Of a stretch of 59,953 bases of DNA, positions 9,884 to 17,740 are shown one piece after another. The stretch comes from Rhodococcoides kroppenstedtii (lineage in GTDB: Bacteria; Actinomycetota; Actinomycetes; Mycobacteriales; Mycobacteriaceae): contig NZ_FOJN01000019.1 of the NCBI RefSeq assembly GCF_900111805.1, positions 1-59,953 of the forward strand, in the 5' to 3' direction. Under the pieces are notes generated by a model. That model saw only the letters and a program-made list of their open reading frames with translations, made no database searches and was not told the origin of the DNA. The stretch's first letter is position 1, and every line of letters begins with the position of its first letter. The position numbers and the translations under genes are program-made.

Positions 9884-11266
9884 TCAGCCGATCCTTTGCC
9901 GCGAGCCCAGGATGCCTTGCGGCCGGACGATGAGGATGACGATCAAGACGAGCAGTCCTCCGATGTATTTCAGGTCGGGGTTGATGACCAGCGTGGACCA
10001 CTGCACGAGCAGGCCGACGATCACGCACCCGAGCAGAGCCCCGTAGGCGGTACCGAGCCCGCCCAGGGTGATGCCCGCGAACATCAGCAGGAGGAGCTTG
10101 AAGCCCATCTCCCACTGGACGCGGCCGCCGAGTTCGGAGAGTCCGAACAGCACGCCGCCGAGGGCCGCGAGTCCGCCGCCCATGCACCAGACGAAGGTGA
10201 CGACGCGCTCGACATTGATGCCCGACGACGCGGCGAGGTCACGGTTGTCGGCCACCGCGCGCATGGCCTTGCCGATACGCGTCTTCTGCAGCATGAGGGC
10301 GACCAGAACGAGCACCACGACGCTGATGACGATGCAGGCGAGGTTGACGTCGGTGATGGCGAACGGTCCCCACTCGCGCTGCTGCTGTGCTTGGTAGTCG
10401 GCGAACGGCTCGGAGCGATCGGAGAAGAAGATGAGGATCAGGTAGCGGAGCGCGATGGCGAGACCGATGGAGACCACCAGCTGACCGATCAGGCCGGTCT
10501 TGCGCCGTCGCAACGGTTTCCACAGACCGACGTTGTTCAACCAGCCGACCGCGACACCCACGATCACGGCGAGGATAGTGGCCGGGATCAACTGGATGCC
10601 GAAGGTGACGTTGAAGATCCACGCCGCCACGGCACCGAGGGTGACCAATTCGCCGTGGGCGAAGTTCGTCAGTCCGGTGGTGCCGAAGATCAGGCTGAGC
10701 CCGATCGCGGCGAGCGCGATCACCAGACCGAAGCGAAGGCCGTCGATCGTGGTCCGCAGGAACTGTTCGTAGAACGGCACCACCGTCGCCGTGCGAGCCT
10801 CACCGAAACTGAAGATGACCGTGTTGGCGCGGCCCTCGACGACGGTGCGTTGCACGTCGCCCTGCACGGACACGCCGTCCGGCAACGTCTCGGGGTCGAT
10901 GCGGAACGTGTAGTCGCCGGGGGACACCGGAAGTGTCCAGCGCCCACCGGTTTCCGACGTGGTGCGCGCGACTTCGGCGCCGGACGCGTCGACGGCGAGG
11001 ACGTCCACGCCGACGAGCCGGTCGCCGCCGTTGTTGAGACTGCCGCTGACGTTCACGGCGTCGGCGGGTGGTGTGGCCGGGGTGGCGCCGGGGCTGTCCG
11101 ACGACGTGGCGGGGGCCGGGGCCGGTGGAGTGGTGGGCTCCTGAGCGAGGGCCGAGCCGGCGAACGTGGCTGCGGTGATCAGGCTCAGGAGTACGACGAC
11201 GAACGCGCGAACGGCAGTGGCGGTAGCCAGTGCCGAGCCGGGTCGCCGAGGACTCGAGGGGGGCAC
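9884..11266 (-). CDS. livH: Branched-chain amino acid ABC transporter permease LivH with an exported N-terminal domain
   Basis: 460 residues, against about 290-310 for ordinary LivH. Residues 1-42 form a Sec-type signal sequence (AFVVVLLSLI, then ALAQ). A Pro/Thr/Ala-rich linker follows, then a beta-rich domain of about 90 residues (VNVSGSLNNGGDRLVGVDV, GRWTLPVSPGDYTFRID) like carboxypeptidase-regulatory or SpaA-type folds. The last 300 residues are a normal LivH permease (GLSLIFGTTGLTNFAHGELVTLG). GTG at 11266 was chosen because AGAGGA lies 8 bases upstream; an in-frame TTG at 11323 has no such site. A minus-strand TATAGA box lies at 11333-11338. The extra domain may dock the lipoprotein receptor, but that is inference. 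Confidence 0.88.
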   Translation of the reverse strand: MPPSSPRRPGSALATATAVRAFVVVLLSLITAATFAGSALAQEPTTPPAPAPATSSDSPGATPATPPADAVNVSGSLNNGGDRLVGVDVLAVDASGAEVARTTSETGGRWTLPVSPGDYTFRIDPETLPDGVSVQGDVQRTVVEGRANTVIFSFGEARTATVVPFYEQFLRTTIDGLRFGLVIALAAIGLSLIFGTTGLTNFAHGELVTLGAVAAWIFNVTFGIQLIPATILAVIVGVAVGWLNNVGLWKPLRRRKTGLIGQLVVSIGLAIALRYLILIFFSDRSEPFADYQAQQQREWGPFAITDVNLACIVISVVVLVLVALMLQKTRIGKAMRAVADNRDLAASSGINVERVVTFVWCMGGGLAALGGVLFGLSELGGRVQWEMGFKLLLLMFAGITLGGLGTAYGALLGCVIVGLLVQWSTLVINPDLKYIGGLLVLIVILIVRPQGILGSRQRIG

Positions 11267-11332
11267 GCGGTGGGTCCTCTCGGACGATCGAATGGCGCCG
11301 AGGTGTTCGGCGACTGTCTGCAAGAGTCGGAC

Positions 11333-11338
11333 TCTATA
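11333..11338 (-). promoter_or_regulatory. Candidate -10 element of the livHMGF operon
   Basis: TATAGA on the minus strand, about 65 bases upstream of the livH GTG. It lies in the divergent gap shared with polA. No convincing -35. Confidence 0.4.
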
Positions 11339-11462
11339 GCGATCGAGGTTTCCGACAGGGCCGCTTCGATTTCTTCGGTGTTGCGGTCTTGTTTCGATGC
11401 CTCCACCGTCGGGTGGGCCGCGAGTCGGGCGCGGGCCGCCCCGAGGTGTCGGTGGTCGTCCC

Positions 11463-11476
11463 TAGACTGGGCGGCG
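11463..11476 (+). promoter_or_regulatory. Probable leaderless polA promoter
   Basis: TAGACT at 11463-11468 matches TANNNT and is followed after 7 bases by the GTG start at 11476. That is the -10 to start-point distance, so transcription probably begins at the first base of the start codon. No Shine-Dalgarno sequence is present, which supports a leaderless mRNA. Confidence 0.6.
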
Positions 11477-14214
11477 TGAGTCCCGCTGCCAGCACCTCGT
11501 CCGCCCCGTCGTCCACGAGTGGGAAGTCGGCGGCCGCGACGTCGCCACTGCTGATGTTGATCGACGGTCACTCGGTCGCCTATCGCGCGTTCTACGCGCT
11601 GCCGGCCGAGAACTTCCGCACCACCAGCGGCCAGACCACCAATGCGGTCTACGGCTTCACCGCGATGTTGATCAATTTGCTCCGGGACGAGAGCCCCACG
11701 CACGTCGGCGCGGCGTTCGACGTCTCGCGGCAAACCTTCCGTGCGGACATGTACGCCGAATACAAGGCCAACCGCATCAAGACGCCCGACGAGTTCGCCG
11801 GACAGATCGACATCACCAAGGACGTCCTCGGGGCGCTGGGCATCCCGGTCATGGCCGAGCCGGGGTACGAGGCGGACGACATCATCGCCACGCTGACCAC
11901 GCAGGCGGTGGAGGCGGGCTACCGGGTGCTGGTCGTCACAGGTGACCGGGATTCCATCCAGCTGGTGAACGAGCACGTCACCGTGCTGTATCCCCGGAAG
12001 GGTGTCTCGGACCTCACGCGCTTCACCCCGGAGGAGGTGCAGGCCAAATACGGCCTGACGCCGCAGCAGTACCCGGATTTCGCGGCGCTGCGCGGCGATC
12101 CCAGCGACAACCTGCCCGGCATCCCCGGGGTGGGGGAGAAGACCGCCACCAAGTGGATCAGCCAGTTCGGCAGTCTCGACGCCCTCGTCGACGGCGTCGA
12201 CACCGTTCGCGGGAAGGTCGGCGACGCGCTGCGCGCGAACCTCTCCAGCGTGGTGCTCAACCGCCAGCTCACCGAGATGGTGCGCGACGTCCCCCTGCCG
12301 TACACGCCCGATCAGCTGCAGCTGCAACCGTGGGACCGCGAGCGGGTCCACGCCCTGTTCGACGATCTCGAGTTCCGCGTGCTGCGCGATCGCCTGTTCG
12401 ACACGCTGACGTCCACCGAGCCGGAAGCGGAGGAGGGCTTCGAGGTTCGCGGGCGGGCGCTCGTGCCCGGCGAACTCGGCGAGTGGCTGCAGACGCACAC
12501 CGCGCAGGGCCGCACCGGCCTGTCCGTGGTGGGATCGCGCTCGCCGTTCGACGGCGACGCGACCGCACTGGCCTTCGCCGCGGCGGACGGCGAGGGCGCC
12601 TACGTGGAGACGGTCGCGCTCGACGAGTCCGACGAGGCCGCGCTGGGGCAGTGGCTCGCCGACGCCGAGCGGCCGAAGGCGTTCCACGAGGCCAAGTGGG
12701 CGTTGCACGCGCTGCGCGGGCGCGGGTGGACGGTCGCGGGCCTGTCCAGTGACACGGCCCTGGCGGCCTACCTGGTCCGTCCGGGCCAGCGCAGTTTCGC
12801 CCTCGACGACCTGTCGTTGCGTTATCTCAAGCGTGAGCTGCGGGTGGAGGACGGCGGCGACTCCCAGCTGTCCCTGCTCGACGACGCGGACGAGACACAG
12901 GCCGCCGTCGCCGAGGGCGAGATTCTCAAGGCACGCGCGGTAGCCGATCTCGCCGACGCCCTGGACGCCGAACTGGACGAGATCGAGTCGCGTCCGCTGC
13001 TCGCCGACATGGAGCTGCCGCTCCTCGAGGTGCTGGCCACCGTCGAGAACACCGGCATCGCGATCGACCTCGACCATCTCCACGATCTGCAGAGCCAGTT
13101 CGCCGGCGAGGTGTCCACGGCGGCCGAGGCCGCGTACGCGGTGATCGGCAAGCAGATCAACCTGGGGTCTCCCAAGCAGCTCCAGGTGGTGCTGTTCGAC
13201 GAGCTCGACATGCCCAAGACCAAACGCACCAAGACGGGGTACACGACCGACGCCGAGGCGTTGCAGTCGATGTTCGAGAAGACCGAACATCCCTTCCTGC
13301 GGCACCTGCTCGACCACCGGGACGCGACGCGTCTGAAGGTCACTGTCGACGGACTGCTCAAGTCGGTCAGCAGCGACGGGCGCATCCACACCACCTTCAA
13401 TCAGACCATCGCGGCCACCGGCCGGCTGTCCTCCACCGAACCGAATCTGCAGAACATCCCGGTCAAGACCTCGGCCGGGCGTCGCATCCGCGAGGGCTTC
13501 GTCGTCGGGGAGGGGTACGACTCCGTGCTCACCGCCGACTACAGCCAGATCGAGATGCGGATCATGGCGCACGTCTCCGGGGACGAGGGCCTGATCGAGG
13601 CGTTCAACACCGGCGAGGACCTGCACAGCTTCGTCGGCTCCCGCGCGTTCGGCGTGCCCATCGACGAGGTCACCCCGGAGTTGCGTCGCCGGGTCAAGGC
13701 GATGTCCTACGGGCTCGCGTACGGCCTCAGCGCCTACGGACTGTCGCAGCAGCTCAAGATCTCGACCGACGAGGCCAAGGAGCAGATGGACGCCTACTTC
13801 TCCCGCTTCGGCGGGGTGCGCGACTACCTGCACAAAGTGGTCGAGGCCGCGCGCAAGGTGGGGTACACGTCCACCCTGTTCGGACGTCGTCGCTACCTGC
13901 CGGACCTCACCAGCGACAACCGTCAGCGCCGCGAGGTGGCCGAACGCGCTGCCCTCAACGCGCCCATCCAGGGCACGGCCGCGGACATCATCAAGGTGGC
14001 CATGATCGACGTCCAGCGCGGGTTGGTCGAGGCCGGACTCACCTCACGCATGCTGCTGCAGGTGCACGACGAACTGGTCCTCGAGGTCGTCGAGTCCGAA
14101 CGCGAGCAGGTCGAGGAACTGGTGCGCGCGAAGATGGCCGGTGCGATCGAACTCTCGGTGCCCCTCGACGTGTCGGTCGGCTTCGGCCGGACGTGGGACG
14201 ACGCCGCTCACTGA
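11476..14214 (+). CDS. polA: DNA polymerase I
   Basis: 912 residues, like M. tuberculosis PolA (about 904). The N-terminal 5'-3' exonuclease domain begins at LLMLIDGHSVAYRAFYALP and includes GDPSDNLPGIPGVGEKTA. The middle domain lacks obvious proofreading acidic residues, as usual in actinobacteria. The polymerase domain has TGRLSSTEPNLQNIP, motif A DYSQIEMR, the O-helix RRVKAMSYGLAYG and motif C QVHDELVLEV. It fills gaps during repair and processes Okazaki fragments. GTG at 11476 begins the usual Ser/Ala-rich leader; upstream in-frame starts would place non-family sequence in front. It lies between livH (divergent) and a thioredoxin gene (convergent). Confidence 0.96.
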   Translation: MSPAASTSSAPSSTSGKSAAATSPLLMLIDGHSVAYRAFYALPAENFRTTSGQTTNAVYGFTAMLINLLRDESPTHVGAAFDVSRQTFRADMYAEYKANRIKTPDEFAGQIDITKDVLGALGIPVMAEPGYEADDIIATLTTQAVEAGYRVLVVTGDRDSIQLVNEHVTVLYPRKGVSDLTRFTPEEVQAKYGLTPQQYPDFAALRGDPSDNLPGIPGVGEKTATKWISQFGSLDALVDGVDTVRGKVGDALRANLSSVVLNRQLTEMVRDVPLPYTPDQLQLQPWDRERVHALFDDLEFRVLRDRLFDTLTSTEPEAEEGFEVRGRALVPGELGEWLQTHTAQGRTGLSVVGSRSPFDGDATALAFAAADGEGAYVETVALDESDEAALGQWLADAERPKAFHEAKWALHALRGRGWTVAGLSSDTALAAYLVRPGQRSFALDDLSLRYLKRELRVEDGGDSQLSLLDDADETQAAVAEGEILKARAVADLADALDAELDEIESRPLLADMELPLLEVLATVENTGIAIDLDHLHDLQSQFAGEVSTAAEAAYAVIGKQINLGSPKQLQVVLFDELDMPKTKRTKTGYTTDAEALQSMFEKTEHPFLRHLLDHRDATRLKVTVDGLLKSVSSDGRIHTTFNQTIAATGRLSSTEPNLQNIPVKTSAGRRIREGFVVGEGYDSVLTADYSQIEMRIMAHVSGDEGLIEAFNTGEDLHSFVGSRAFGVPIDEVTPELRRRVKAMSYGLAYGLSAYGLSQQLKISTDEAKEQMDAYFSRFGGVRDYLHKVVEAARKVGYTSTLFGRRRYLPDLTSDNRQRREVAERAALNAPIQGTAADIIKVAMIDVQRGLVEAGLTSRMLLQVHDELVLEVVESEREQVEELVRAKMAGAIELSVPLDVSVGFGRTWDDAAH

Positions 14215-14242
14215 CGGAAGCGCCCCGCACCGGCGACGACGA

Positions 14243-14279
14243 ACGACGGCGCGGAACCCAGTGGGTTCCGCGCCGTCGT
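14243..14279. terminator. Bidirectional terminator between polA and trxA
   Basis: A 17-bp perfect stem (14243-14259 with 14263-14279) around an AGT loop, 28 bases after the polA stop and before the convergent thioredoxin stop at 14336. Confidence 0.85.
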
Positions 14280-14311
14280 GTCGTCTTCGTGCCGGGTGAT
14301 CTGCGGACGTT

Positions 14312-14360
14312 ACTCCGACGCAGCCTGCTGCTCTGTCACTCCGACGCAGCCTGTTGCTCG
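14312..14360. repeat. Two-copy tandem repeat at the thioredoxin 3' end
   Basis: A 23-base segment is present at 14312-14334 and again at 14338-14360, a period of 26 with nearly every base identical. On the minus strand both copies encode EQQAASE followed by a stop, so the thioredoxin C-terminus plus stop has been duplicated downstream of itself. Confidence 0.85.
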
Positions 14361-14707
14361 GCGATCTGCTTCCGCACCTCGTCCATGTCGAGGGCCTTGA
14401 CCTGACCCACGAGGTCCTCGAGCGCGGACTGCGGGAGCGCGCCCGGCTGAGCGAACACCAGGACGCCCTCGCGGAACGCCATCAGGGTCGGGATGGATCG
14501 AATGTTGGCGGCTGCGGCCAAGCCCTGCTCGGCTTCGGTGTCGACCTTGCCGAACACCACGTCCGGATGGTTCTCCGACGACTTCTCGAAGGTGGGAGCG
14601 AACTGCTTGCACGGACCGCACCAGTCGGCCCAGAAGTCGACGAGAACCACGTCGTTCCCGGTCACGGTCTCGTCGAAGTTCTGCTGGGTCAGCGTCTGCG
14701 TAGCCAC
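14336..14707 (-). CDS. trxA: Thioredoxin
   Basis: 123 residues. The active site WCGPCK and the cis-proline loop SIPTLMAF are intact, so this is a functional dithiol-disulfide oxidoreductase of the cytoplasm. A C-terminal tail of about 20 residues rich in Gln, Glu and Ala (QIAEQQAASE) goes beyond the core fold. The start is GTG at 14707, with GAGGAG 8 bases upstream. It converges on polA. The tail coincides with a tandem duplication of the last codons, and the 5' region carries a 15-bp minisatellite. No thioredoxin reductase gene is adjacent. Confidence 0.93.
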   Translation of the reverse strand: MATQTLTQQNFDETVTGNDVVLVDFWADWCGPCKQFAPTFEKSSENHPDVVFGKVDTEAEQGLAAAANIRSIPTLMAFREGVLVFAQPGALPQSALEDLVGQVKALDMDEVRKQIAEQQAASE

Positions 14708-14772
14708 TGGTGATGCTCCTCGCTGGGGTCGGAATCGGTGGGCTTCCCGCGGTGTAACAGACCGCCCGCCGG

Positions 14773-14847
14773 TGTCATTCCCGGCGGTGTCGTTCCCGCC
14801 CCTGTCGTTCCCGCCCCTGTCGTTCCCGCCCGTATCGTTCCCGCCCG
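14773..14847. repeat. 15-bp minisatellite, five units
   Basis: Five consecutive units close to TGTCGTTCCCGCCCC begin at 14773, 14788, 14803, 14818 and 14833. The middle units are nearly identical and the outer ones diverge. The array fills the gap between the regulator stop at 14852 and the thioredoxin start, so it lies in the upstream region of trxA. Confidence 0.9.
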
Positions 14848-14851
14848 TGGG

Positions 14852-15853
14852 TCACACCGAGACGGGCGCCGCCCGGAAGGTGCGTCGGTAGGACTGCGGT
14901 GTGGTGCGTCGCAGGCGCAGGAAATGCTGCCGCAGTACCGCCGCGGAGCTGAAGCCGACGCGGGTCGCCACCGCGTCCACCGACAGGTCCGTGGCCTCCA
15001 GCAGCCGCTGCGCCTCCAGGACGCGCTGATCACTGATCCAGCGCGCCGGGGTCGTGCCCGTCTCGGCCTGGAACCGGCGGGCGAACGTCCGGGGCGACAT
15101 CGCCACCCGCGCTGCGAGGACGTCGACGGACAGATCCTCCCGGAGGTTCTCGGCGATCCAGTCGATGAGCGGGGCGAGAGTGTCCGAGTCGCACTCGGGC
15201 ACGGGCACGGCGACGTACTGGGCCTGTCCGCCGTCGCGGTGCGGCGGCACCACCATGCGTCGGGCGATGCCGTTGGCGACGGCGGCGCCCTGCGCGGACC
15301 GCACGATGTGGAGGCAGAGGTCGATGCCGGCAGCGGTGCCTGCGCTGGTGTAGACGTTGTCGTCCTGGACGTAGAGGACGTTGGAATCGACCGTCGCCGC
15401 GGGAAAACGCTCGGCCAACTGCGCCGCGTGGCGCCAGTGGGTGGTGCATCGACGTCCGTCCAGCAGGCCCGCCGCGCCGAGCACGAAGGCGCCGGTGCAC
15501 AGACTCGCGACGCGAGCGCCGCGTGCCACGGCGGCGCGGAGCTTCTCCGCGAGCGGCTCGAGGTCGTACCCGTCGCCGGTTCCGCAGACGTACGTCCCGT
15601 CCGGCGACGCCGCGGTGCCGCCTGCGGACACGACGATCAGATCCGCGTCGTCGAGTCGATCGAGGTCGTAGGGCACGTCGATGTCGTATCCGAACCGCGT
15701 GCGGATCGGCTCGGGGACGGCCGCGATCAACGAGAAGTCGTAGACCGGCAGCCCTTCGTCGGACCGGTCGAAGCCGAAGACTTCGCACGCGACGCCGAGT
15801 TCGAACGCTTCGGTCAACGGCAGGAGTGGGACGACCACCTTCGTCAGCACCAC
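14852..15853 (-). CDS. GlxA-type transcriptional regulator (DJ-1/PfpI-like domain plus AraC DNA-binding domain)
   Basis: 333 residues. The N-terminal half (about 1-190) is a class I glutamine amidotransferase-like domain with the nucleophile-elbow region SLCTGAFVLGAAGLLDG, so Cys is present at the elbow. The C-terminal 100 residues are an AraC/XylS double helix-turn-helix (LSVDVLAARVAMSPRTFARRF and LSVDAVATRVGFSSAAVLRQHF). Such proteins usually sense a small molecule and activate a neighbouring operon. Translation starts at one of two consecutive GTG codons (15853 or 15850). The gene is divergent from a tiny membrane ORF, and a strong inverted repeat lies directly upstream, suggesting autoregulation. 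The ligand is unknown. Confidence 0.9.
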   Translation of the reverse strand: MVLTKVVVPLLPLTEAFELGVACEVFGFDRSDEGLPVYDFSLIAAVPEPIRTRFGYDIDVPYDLDRLDDADLIVVSAGGTAASPDGTYVCGTGDGYDLEPLAEKLRAAVARGARVASLCTGAFVLGAAGLLDGRRCTTHWRHAAQLAERFPAATVDSNVLYVQDDNVYTSAGTAAGIDLCLHIVRSAQGAAVANGIARRMVVPPHRDGGQAQYVAVPVPECDSDTLAPLIDWIAENLREDLSVDVLAARVAMSPRTFARRFQAETGTTPARWISDQRVLEAQRLLEATDLSVDAVATRVGFSSAAVLRQHFLRLRRTTPQSYRRTFRAAPVSV

Positions 15854-15860
15854 GTCAGTA

Positions 15861-15928
15861 TGGCAGAAAAACGACGGAACATGTCATTTCTGCCACTGGC
15901 CGCGAGAAACGCTGCGACGGAACATGTC
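15861..15928. promoter_or_regulatory. Candidate operator: inverted repeat plus two direct repeats
   Basis: TGGCAGAAA at 15861-15869 pairs with TTTCTGCCA at 15887-15895. Inside it is CGACGGAACATGTC at 15872-15885, repeated exactly at 15915-15928, 43 bases downstream (about four helical turns). The second copy covers the first possible start codon of the small membrane ORF. This arrangement fits binding by the adjacent AraC-type protein. Confidence 0.6.
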
Positions 15929-16058
15929 TCGTATGACATTCCTGGTGCTTCTTCTCGCCGTCCTGACCGTCTACATCGTCCTGGCCGCGCTGGCGCTGAC
16001 AGATCGCGTGCCCGACACCCATCGTGAGGTGACGCGCCACGGCGACTATCGGTTCTGA
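15924..16058 (+). CDS. Small membrane protein of 44 residues (hypothetical)
   Basis: A short frame starting at ATG 15924, or at the in-frame ATG 15933. It encodes one hydrophobic segment (TFLVLLLAVLTVYIVLAALA) followed by a polar tail (DRVPDTHREVTRHGDYRF). A single-span topology with a short charged tail is typical of small membrane proteins. It lies between the divergent regulator and the convergent phosphoesterase gene, whose stop overlaps it slightly (16046-16058). There is no strong ribosome site. I do not recognise the family; coding status rests on the clean hydrophobic segment and on its position behind the operator repeats. Confidence 0.5.
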   Translation: MSRMTFLVLLLAVLTVYIVLAALALTDRVPDTHREVTRHGDYRF

Positions 16059-16588
16059 CCGTCGCCGAGCAGCCACTCCTGCTTCGCGTCGCCGTCCCAC
16101 CGCCGCACGCCCGCGACCGCGGCGTTCAGATCGTGCAGTCCAGGGCTCAGAGCCGTTGCAGCCGAACCGATCTCGTGCGGTTTGCCCCTCATCGCCAGCG
16201 TGACGTGCGGCGTCCACCGGCCGGGCAGCAGATGCGGCGGCACTCCGGGGGAGTCGCCCAGCCGGTCGTGCACTCGGGCGTGGAACTCCAGCAGCTCGGC
16301 CGAGGGCACCACCGCGCGGGCCAGCGTCACCCGCGCGCCACCGAACACCACCAGGCCGCCGAGGCGCAGCGTGCCGGGCACGGTGTCGTCGGAGGTCACG
16401 AGCTCCACGAGCCGGTCTTCGGTGCCGACGTCGAACGCCGACGCCACGGCGACCGTCACGTGGGGACGATTCGAGGCCCCGGTGTGCCGCGCCTGGCTGG
16501 GCAGACCCAACTCCGCGAGGTAGTTCCAGTCGCGCCGGACGGCCGCATCGCTCTCGGGGTCCAGCAGGAGTTCGAGCGACTGCACCAT
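16046..16588 (-). CDS. 2H phosphoesterase (2'-5' RNA ligase / LigT family)
   Basis: 180 residues. The two diagnostic H-x-T motifs are present, in NRPHVTVAV and in WTPHVTLAM, separated by about 75 residues as in the LigT/2H superfamily. Members hydrolyse or form 2',3'-cyclic or 2'-5' phosphodiester bonds; the physiological substrate of bacterial members is mostly unknown. ATG at 16588 (MVQSLELLLD) is preferred over the in-frame TTG at 16597. It is divergent from the dehydrogenase gene with almost no gap, so the two promoters must overlap each other's coding start. Confidence 0.85.
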   Translation of the reverse strand: MVQSLELLLDPESDAAVRRDWNYLAELGLPSQARHTGASNRPHVTVAVASAFDVGTEDRLVELVTSDDTVPGTLRLGGLVVFGGARVTLARAVVPSAELLEFHARVHDRLGDSPGVPPHLLPGRWTPHVTLAMRGKPHEIGSAATALSPGLHDLNAAVAGVRRWDGDAKQEWLLGDGQNR

Positions 16589-16596
16589 GGTGAGCA

Positions 16597-17712
16597 ATGA
16601 TGGCGGTCATGACGGACGCAGGAAACACGGGGTCGGGGCACGGACCGCGGATCGGCGTGCTGACCGGCGACGGAATCGGACAGGAGATCGTCCCGGGCGT
16701 CGTCCAGGTCGTCGACGCCGCGTTCGAGGGCGTCGGGACGACGGGGCCCGACTGGGCCTGGCTGCCGTTCGGCCGCGAGGCCCTCGACGAGCACGGCGAC
16801 GCGGTGCCGGCCGGCACCATCGCCGCCCTCGAGAACTTGGACATGTGGATTCTCGGGCCGCACGACAGCGCGTCGTACCCGCCGGAGCGTCGCGGAGACC
16901 TCACGCCCGGCGGCCGCATCCGCAAGCATTTCGATCTCTACGCCAACATCCGTCCGGCGCGCGCGCTGCCCGGCGTCCGCGCCGTGTCCCCGCGGATGGA
17001 CCTCGTCGTGGTGCGGGAGAACACCGAGGGCTTCTACGCGGATCGCAACATGGCCGTCGGATCCGGGGAATTCATGCCGACGCCGGACGTCGCCCTGGCC
17101 GTGGGCGTGTTCACCCGGCGGGCGGCCGAGCGCATCGCCGAGAGCGCCTTCGCCCTCGCCGAGCAGCGTCGCCGTCGGGTGACGGTCGTCCACAAGACCA
17201 ACGTCCTTCGTCTGACGACGGGACTCTTCCGTGACGTATGCGCGGAGGTGGGCGAGCGACACCCGGACGTCGAGGTGACCTACGAGCACGTCGACGCCCT
17301 GACCGCCAAGCTGGTCCGGAGCGGCGAGACCTTCGACGTGATCGTGGCGGAGAACATGTTCGGCGACATCCTGTCCGACCTCGCCGGTGAGCTGTCCGGG
17401 TCCCTCGGCATGGCCGCGTCGATCAACGCGTCCTCGGAGAAGGTGATGGCGCAGGCCGCGCACGGCGCCGCCCCGGACATCGCCGGTCGCAACCGCGCCA
17501 ACCCGACCGCCTTGATGCTGTCGGCCGCCGCGATGCTCGACCACGCCGCCGCCACCGGTGGTCCCGGCCACTTCGCGCGGGTGGCCGACCGCGTGCGCGG
17601 CGCGGTCGAGCACACCGTCGCGTCGGGCGTCGCGACCGCGGACATCGGCGGACAGGCGTCGACGTCGGAGTTCGTCGAGACGGTCGCTGCGCACGCGCTC
17701 CGGGGAGTCTGA
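16597..17712 (+). CDS. Isopropylmalate/isocitrate/tartrate-type NAD-dependent beta-decarboxylating dehydrogenase
   Basis: 371 residues. The fold starts with IGVLTGDGIGQEIVP. YANIRPARALPGV, VVRENTEGFYADRN, VVHKTNVLR with the catalytic Lys, and the metal/cofactor motif MFGDILSDLAGELSGSLGMAAS are all present. The family oxidises and decarboxylates 2-hydroxy acids. The ENTEGFYADRN loop differs from LeuB, so tartrate/malate-like or another substrate is more likely than leucine biosynthesis. The start could be ATG 16597 or ATG 16609, and no good ribosome site marks either. No leucine genes are nearby. Exact substrate uncertain. Confidence 0.87.
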   Translation: MMAVMTDAGNTGSGHGPRIGVLTGDGIGQEIVPGVVQVVDAAFEGVGTTGPDWAWLPFGREALDEHGDAVPAGTIAALENLDMWILGPHDSASYPPERRGDLTPGGRIRKHFDLYANIRPARALPGVRAVSPRMDLVVVRENTEGFYADRNMAVGSGEFMPTPDVALAVGVFTRRAAERIAESAFALAEQRRRRVTVVHKTNVLRLTTGLFRDVCAEVGERHPDVEVTYEHVDALTAKLVRSGETFDVIVAENMFGDILSDLAGELSGSLGMAASINASSEKVMAQAAHGAAPDIAGRNRANPTALMLSAAAMLDHAAATGGPGHFARVADRVRGAVEHTVASGVATADIGGQASTSEFVETVAAHALRGV

Positions 17713-17740
17713 CCGCGACGCGGCTGCCGGAGTCCAGCCG

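Noticed and set aside
11185..13833. Very long antisense open frame opposite polA
   Set aside because: A shadow frame caused by high GC in a strongly supported gene; its sequence is Arg/Gly/Val/Asp-rich with no domain.
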